Part shown: positions 57,507 to 64,000 of the stretch, in pieces
How positions within the stretch are numbered: the first letter of the stretch is position 1
Layout of the letters: the number at the start of each line of letters is the position of its first letter
Source: Buxus sempervirens
Taxonomy: Eukaryota > Streptophyta > Magnoliopsida > Buxales > Buxaceae
Reading direction: 5' to 3'
Length of the DNA: 64,000 nucleotides
Assembly: GCA_947561395.2 (NCBI GenBank)
Contig: OX387185.1
Span: 24,247,866 to 24,311,865, forward strand
The notes under the pieces: model-generated
The model's input: the letters and a program-made list of their open reading frames with translations, nothing else
The model's database searches: none
Told to the model about the DNA's origin: nothing
Made by a program: the position numbers and the translations under genes

Positions 57507-58052
57507 TTAGTGGCACGGTGGGGACTGGTGAATCCACACAGGCGGAGCTTATGGCTGTTCTTTTTGGGCTTTCGGAGGCTCAAAAGTGGGGATTTAGGGA
57601 CTTTATCATCGAAGGGGACTCCATCATGATTATGAGATGGATGAGTGGAGATATGACTGGGCCATGGAGATTGTCACATGTTATTAGTAGAGCTAGAGCT
57701 TTGGTACATGAATTGAATGTTTCGTTCAGTCATGTGCATAGAGAGGCCAATGCCATTGCAGATCAGCTAGCGAAACATGGGACAGGGAGACAATACATCT
57801 ACATAGGGCCAGTTTTGGAGGAGTTTATAGGATTGTGTTCAGAGTAGTGACGTATTGTGGTGTGGGAGGGATTCTTTTGGTTTTTTGTATATTGTAGTGT
57901 TGTTGTGTATACTGTATAGTGGTATATGGTATATTGTATTCTATCCCTATTTGTGTTCTTTAGAGAAAGGGATGGGATGAGGAAATCCGTACATATTTGT
58001 ATATACTACCTTTTTCTATTTTAATACATATCATTACTTATCAAAAAAGAAA
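57507..58052 (+). mobile_element. 5'-truncated L1-type LINE (RNase H domain and tail)
   Basis: It is flanked by a perfect 15-bp duplication GAAAATATATAATTT (57,492-57,506 and 58,053-58,067). One frame stays open: STQAELMAVLFGLSEAQKWG (57,524-57,583), FIIEGDSIMIMRWM, and SFSHVHREANAIADQLAKHG (57,721-57,780) to a stop at 57,845. These are the RNase H signatures Q-AEL, EGDS and HV-RE-N-AD of plant L1 elements; the first strand with its catalytic Asp is missing. The 3' tail ends CATTACTTATCAAAAAAG. The intact frame and clean duplication suggest a fairly young insertion. Confidence 0.92.
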
Positions 58053-58607
58053 GAAAATATATAATTTCAATAACAATATCATGACATAATATCTCAATTG
58101 TGTTATATGCATATATTAGATCAAGTGTCATCAAGACTTAATATAAACACACAACGGAGCATATCACAATTCATGTCCATTTAAAACAGTATGCTTAGCT
58201 CCAGATCATGTCCATCGAGTAAATGCTTGGCCTTGGTACATGTTCGTCATGAAACCCTTAGTATCCAGTACATGATCCTTTGTAACTCCACACATGATCG
58301 AATCATGCTTGTCTAATTTGCTCTGAATTGTTACATTCCTGTCTAGTCAAACCCTCAGCTATCGGGATTTACTCGTCTAAAATAATTGCTTTGTGCCACA
58401 AAATGTTTGTCGATACTACATTAGCACCCAGTACATGTTCGTTTGTGTGCAGCTCATCATGAAATTTCATTCCAGAATGAGACAGACCATAACCACACCA
58501 AAATATAAAAAATACACAAAGTTTAAACTTGTGATTAATCGCCATATGTTATCGATTAATCACCAAACACCAATTAACCCCTACAATTAATCGTCACTGT
58601 TGATTAT

Positions 58608-61600
58608 TATATATATATATTTTTGATAAGTAATGATATAGATTAATAGAAAATATAAGTACATGATAGATACAAGTATGTATGATGTTCTCGCTCTACC
58701 CCTCCCCAAAGAGGCAACAACAACCTCACGAAAAGCCAAAGATTATACAACCAAAACTAAGTCACTATAAAGACAGCCACTACCATATACAAATTCCATA
58801 CTCCTCCCCATGAGTGTATATCTCTACTACGAACAAATCTCTACAAACTCGTCGGAAACTGGCCCTGCATATATTTTTGATTTGGACACCCCATACTTAG
58901 CTAAACGATTTGCGATAACATTAGCCTCTCTAGGCATGTGACTAAACGAAGCGTTCGGTTCATATACCAAGTTTCTAGCTCTACTAATGACATATGAAAA
59001 CCTCCACGATCCACGAGTATCACTGCGCAGCAATCTCACTACAGTAGTAGAGTCACCTTTTATAACAAAGTCCCTGAAGCCATATTTTTAGCCTCCATAG
59101 GCCAAAAAGAAAAGCCAAAAGCTCCGCTAGAGTGGAGTCACCAGCACCCATTGTACCACCGAAAATGAAGGAAATCCCCCAATACTAGAAGGGCTAGGAT
59201 TTCCCATCGAGCATCCATCGACATTCATCTTCACAGCTCCATGCTTTGGCGCTCTCCATCTAGCTGTCTCCTTTCCCATAGTTAACACTGAAGAGAGACA
59301 ACACACCCTCCATTCCTTGACCACTTGTGAGCAAGTCCACCCTCTAAACTCAGGTCAAATAGATGCCCAAGATGATATAGACCCTAATATGTTATCAATC
59401 ACCTGATCTCTAGATAAGCATTCATCACGGAAGATCCTACGATTCCTCTCCATCCAAACATGCCACACCACCACATGGAAGACCATCCCATAAACGATGT
59501 GAACCCTGCTCCCTAAACCCGTCATCCTCCACTGCTCAAAACAGGCACCACCCAAGAGACCTCTATAATCTAAAAGAATCACATCCAAGATTCCAAATTA
59601 CCCAAGTAAAGCGACAATGAAGAAACATATGACCAATACACTCCCCTGCCTACCTGCTTAGAAAGCATATGCTAGGTGATAAAGCATACCTTCTCCACCT
59701 CCTATTTATGAGATCTGCAGTATTTATCCTGTATAAAAGTGTTGTTTAGAGAAAAGCCTTTATCTTTAGGGGCACCCTAGGATTCCAAAGCTTTGACACG
59801 AGAAATGCGCAAGAGGGGCGAGACGATCTGGGCGGGAGATATTAAAAAAGGATTTGCAAGAACACACTCCTGAGGGAGACTGGGACCAGAAGACCCTATC
59901 AGTCTATCACTAGACGAAGAATCCACAAAATAATCCTTTAGGCATTCAAATAGGGAAGCTAACTCCTCAAGTTCATTAGGTCTTAGATCCCTTCTAAACC
60001 GGAGATTCCACGATAAATCCTCACTGGACCAAGACAAAATGTTAGAAACAAAAGCATCAAGGGAAGATACAACATGGAGCAAAAGTGGGAACTTTCCAGC
60101 TAGAACCGAGCTTCCCCACCACAAATCATGCCAAAAGCGAATGGAGGAGCCAGAACGAACACACAGACACACATGGGTATAGAAGGAATCCACTAAGCTA
60201 ACAACAGCTTTCTAAGGACAGCCACTTGTTCGTTGAGCCCTCACATTAATGGACCACCAATTAGCTCCTCTTTCGTATTTACTGATTATCACTTGATGCC
60301 AAAGACTTCCATGCTCAATGCTGAAATGCCAAAACCATTTAGCCAAAAGAGATGAATTACGAGAGGCCAAATTGCCAATATCCACTCCACCCCTAATCTT
60401 GTCCTTACACACTTTTTTCACTCAACTAAATGCATCTTCTTAGCCCCTCCACCCTACCACAAAAAGTCTCTTTGTGATTTCTCAAGAATGTCCACCAATG
60501 TACACCACTCTTTTGGTACCCTAAAAAAAGACATATAATACACAGGAATATTAGCCATGACAGATTTTATTAGCGTGATTCTACCCCCACAGACAAGTAA
60601 TTCCTCTTCCACAAAACCAACCGTTTTTCTAGTTTCTCAATGACCGAGTCCCAAAAACTCTCCGACCTAGGAGACGCTCCAAGCGGCAAGCCTAGGTATG
60701 ATAAAGGCAATGGACCTACCTAACACCTGAATGCATTGCTGAGATTTGATACTTCTTACTCTCCTACATTTAGTCCCACCAACGTACTTTTTCCCCAGTT
60801 CACCTTCAATCCAGAGATCATATGGAAGGTATGCAAAATGCTTTTTAGCCATGAAATCTGGTTCCTCGATGCCTCCAAAAACACCATAATATCATCTGAA
60901 AATTGTAGATGAGACACCATAAGAGTGTTTCTTCCAATCCCGAGCCTTGTAGTAACTGCACTACTGATAAAACAATGGAGTGCCTTTGCGACTAGCGTAA
61001 ACAAAAATGGAGATAAAGGATCCCCCTGACACAAGCCTCTAGAAGACTCCACTAATCCCACAACAGACCAATTCAAGATGAAAGAAAATTGTACCTTATC
61101 CAAACAACCCTTTATCCACTTCATCCATATAACTCCAAAACCTTTCCATTCTAAAACCGAATCTAAGAATTTTCATTCCACCTTATCATATGCCTTTTTG
61201 AGATCCAACTTACATAGCACTCTCGGGTCACCTGATTGAATCTTACAATCCACACATTCATTAGCGATCAATGCACCATCCAAAATTTGTCTCCATTCAA
61301 TAAAATGCTTTGAGGTGAGAATGATCTTCAGTTTCCGTGATAGTAGCTTTGCAATGATTTTATATAGACTGGTGGTAAGGTTAATTGGTCGAAAATCCTT
61401 GATACCAATTGCTCCAGGGTTTTTTGGGATTAACACTAGAAAGGTCGCATTTGTAATCTTATGCACAGTCCCACTCGAATAGAATTTAGTAAAAACCTTC
61501 ATGATTTCCTTCTTAATTGGCTTCCAATTCATCTTATAAAATGCAAAGTAAAACCATCCGGTCTAGGAGCTTATCCCCATCCATCTCCCAAACTGCCTCC

Positions 61601-62133
61601 TTAATTTACTCTTCCTCAAACTCTCTATCGAACCACACTTTCAGTACATCATCCACCTTAGATTGGCCACATTCTTTCAAACGACATGGAAATTCTTGTT
61701 CGGACCTATATAACTCTGAGTAGAAATTTACCAGACTACCCTCAATCTCCTCCATATCCTCCACCATTCTTCCATTTACTTCTAACCGATAAAATGCATT
61801 CTTTCATTTTCTCCCATTCGCAATCCTATGGAAGAAGGAAGTATTCCTATCTCCCTCCTTCAACCATAATACCTTTGATTTCTGCCTCCATGATAATTCC
61901 TCGTCCAAAGCCTCTTCCAGTGATTCTTTAATTTCTAACCTCCTCACTTGATCTCCTGGCAACCACAATTCACTTCCTTCCCTACCATAAATTTCCGCCA
62001 ACTCCTCAAGAGCCTTCTTTTTCTTACCATCTAATCTCCCAAAAGTTTCCTTATTCCAATCCTTGATGTTATTTTTAATCTTCCTCAACCCCCTCATGAA
62101 CGAATGGTCAGCCCATCCTAAAGCACCACTCTA
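58608..62133 (-). pseudogene. L1-type LINE, 5'-truncated, reverse transcriptase to RNase H, minus strand
   Basis: It is flanked by the 8-bp duplication TTGATTAT (58,600-58,607 and 62,134-62,141). On the minus strand in order: KDWNKETFGRLDGKKK and SWRQKSKVLWLKEGDRNTSF (62,097-61,804); RT blocks HKITNATFLVLIPKN, GIKDFRPINLTTSLYKIIAK (61,470-61,350) and LDLKKAYDKVE (61,205-61,173); SSRGLCQGDPLSPFLFTLVA, HLQFSDDIMVFLEAS and SGLKVNWGKS (61,040-60,780), where the FADD active site has become FSDD; zinc-finger region; WHVWMERNRRIF near 59,450; RNase H MNVDGCSMGNPSPSSIGG and SFSHMPREANVIANRLAKYG to a stop near 58,830. It lacks ORF1 and the endonuclease, with several frameshifts. It inserted in the CGATTAATCG part of E11. 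Confidence 0.9.
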
Positions 62134-63606
62134 TTGATTATGTCCTCGATAAATCGCCATATTTTGCAATTAATTGCTAGTCACTGATTAACCTTGATTA
62201 ATCCCGATTCATGATTATCTTTCAATGGAGTACCCTTTTCTGGGGTTTTGGGTGTCGATTAATCGTTAATACCCGCGATTAATCATGAGATCATAAATTT
62301 TCAAAATTCTGGTTTTTCTAATGATCCAAAACCAAACAACTCAAAACCTAAACTAATCCAACATTATTCTAAATTCAGAATCACATCATAACATTATCAA
62401 AAACATCTAGAAATCATTTTTTATCAAATTATCCATGCCAAATCATATAATCGTTCATTAAAAAAGCCATTTTTCATGCTTATAATACAAAAGAACAGAA
62501 TATGTTCATATTTGCTCATTAGAAATTGATTCATCTCTAAGATTTGTTATTGTTCTCATGTTTTTCATCATATTAGATTCACAAAACACAAACAAGACAA
62601 TCATTAACAGCCTAGAATTGAGCTATCATGCTATCAAAAGTGGAATAACACTACCTACCTTAACCTATTGTGTTCCAATATGCCAAACTCTTAGAAATAC
62701 ATGTAGGGTTGCTCCTTCTTCCCTTTTGCCCACATGCCTGCAACCCTCCCAAAGTCCAAAAGGAAACCCCCACGTGAGAACAAGTTGAATTTATATGGGA
62801 AATCCTATTTTAACCCTATGCTTTGGGACTTAATCTTAACCCTCATCTTTTTAGATTATTTTAATCTAAACTATGGTCCTATGAGTGTGCAACTAGAAAT
62901 CTCCCTACTCTTCCTCCCATGATCAGCTTCCTCATTGTAGAAGGTTGACTAATCAAGGTTTGACCTTGGTTAAGTTCTCAAATTTGACCAAGTCCTTACT
63001 ATGTTTATTTACATCCTTTTAAACCTTATGACACAGGTATCTACAATCTTTGGAAAACTTGTGATTATTGTTTCCTCTCACGCATCACTAAATCTCTCAT
63101 CTTGGTGGCAGAAATGCCACGCCTCTGCTGTAGTTTGTGATGTAAAAGAGAAAAGGCCTGATGAAGAGAATCTTTCGAGGATTATAATATAATAATAAAC
63201 ATCCTAGTCTTATAAAACAAGTTATTACTGTCAAATAGGTAGAGGTGCTATGAAGTGAAGTGAGTGTCTCCAACTACTGATAGTGGACCACCTGTTGCTG
63301 CATCAATGTTAAAGTGTTGTGATTATGCAATGCATATGGTTTTTGTTATCTAGACTTTTATGGGCTATTCCTCTGTATCTTAAGGCATATGACATAGGCT
63401 ACAACTAATAGACAATTGGGATAATCTGATTGCTGTTGATTTTGGATGGTCATGCCAGAGTTGATGCATCATTGCTCTGATCAAAGCCTTTGGTACTCTT
63501 GGAAAAGTTTTTTGTTCACTCTACCATTCAACAGATGTAGTTCATTGAATATTCTTGCTCAATATCATCATTATATTGATTCTGATTCATTTTTTTGTCA
63601 TTGCAG

Positions 63607-64000
63607 AATCCCTCAGGCTCTGCTTCACAAGAAGCTAGCACAGCATCACCTGCTTCATCTAGTTCTCAGTCTGCGACAATGCCTACTCATAATTCATCGA
63701 GTTCTTCAACGACGTCGTTGGTAGCTCCTAATTTGTATCCGGCAACCTTCTGGATGCCTACTGTCCCATCTTTTCACAGTCCTTCTGGAATGCCTGGACC
63801 CCCTGGGATAGCACCAGCTCTGTCCATGTCGTCTACACTAACTGTTCAGTCTGCATCCTTGGATTCATCATCATCCAACCTAGTGAGACCTGTGCTACCA
63901 TCTATGGCTCCTGTTCCACCAAATCCAGCTCTTCAGCAGAAAACACATCCTTCTTATCCATCTCTTCCTGCTATGGCTCCACCTCCACAAGGAATTTGGT
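63607..64000 (+). CDS. PRP40C: PRP40C-like, fourth coding exon, runs off the window
   Basis: Acceptor TTTTTGTCATTGCAG|AATCCC; open in phase 0 for 131 codons to the window end. It encodes SASQEASTASPASSSSQSAT, then FWMPTVPSFHSPSGMPGPPG, IAPALSMSS, and QKTHPSYPSLPAMAPPPQGI followed by W at the edge. The MPGPPG and LPAMAPPPQG segments are what I recognise from the region just before the WW domains of plant PRP40C. Downstream WW and FF domains are expected beyond the window. The preceding intron is 6918 bp, most of it LTR E11 and two LINEs. Confidence 0.85.

Larger units (their letters stand above)
56922..62990 (-). mobile_element. Family-A LTR E11 in intron 4 of the PRP40C-like gene; upper end uncertain
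   Basis: On the minus strand it ends CAGGGTTCGGGATGTGACA at 56,922. A donor-like TTAAG|GTAGGTAGTGT lies at 62,648-62,658. A CGATTAATCG palindrome cluster (58,530-58,600 and 62,190-62,290) takes the place of the GAGCGAYC cluster. Repeats with GTACATGTTCG lie at 58,200-58,450. A hairpin TGAGT-TTAT-ACTCA (57,353-57,366) takes the place of the GAGATA hairpin. Two LINEs split it. I could not find the LTR start or a target duplication, so the upper limit is a guess. Confidence 0.6.

Overview
This window looks like the transposon-dense genome of a woody eudicot. Evidence for a plant: a PRP40C-type splicing-factor gene with typical plant introns, long Ty3/gypsy-type LTRs, Ty1/copia and LINE remnants, a Cassandra-type LTR carrying a 5S rRNA domain, hAT and MITE elements, and LINE tails ending TTACTTATCAAAAA. 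I cannot name the species.

Positions 1-42,000 hold no host gene that I can recognise. They are a stack of nested insertions, nearly all solo LTRs, and most can be delimited by TG...CA ends and 5-bp target duplications. Two LTR families dominate. Family A (TGTAAAAYCCC...GGGGYGTTACA, one copy followed by an initiator-tRNA-Met primer site, possibly a Del/Tekay-like chromovirus) has about eleven copies, called E0-E11 here. Family B (TGTAGACACCCC..., with the TGGCGACTCC and GTGCCTAACACC blocks of Tat/Ogre LTRs) has about five copies. A decayed RTE-type LINE (8,600-10,603) is split by a hAT element. The deepest nest lies between 24.7 and 36.7 kb: family-B LTR > E7 > E8 > (E9 and Cassandra).

Positions 42,000-64,000 hold the 5' part of a plus-strand gene recognised as pre-mRNA-processing protein 40C (PRP40C-like). 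There is a putative untranslated exon ending at 42,182 and coding exons at 54,509-54,820, 54,946-55,104, 56,443-56,688 and 63,607 to the window end, all phase 0. Intron 1 (about 12.3 kb) holds at least four LINE fragments in both orientations and a truncated copia element, itself carrying a 1.2-kb hAT insertion. The 6.9-kb intron 4 holds a family-A LTR with two LINE insertions.

The most interesting signal is inside the family-A LTRs. Each complete copy carries a strong 5' splice-site-like motif (AG|GTAAGTAGCAC) and, 1.2-2.7 kb downstream, the reverse complement of that motif (GTGCTACTTAC, which resembles the 5' end of U1 snRNA). This is followed by a short variable-sequence hairpin, a pyrimidine tract and a CAG. 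The two 11-mers change together between copies, which suggests conserved pairing between the donor and a site just upstream of the acceptor. This is an inference from sequence comparison within the window only; no RNA evidence is available.
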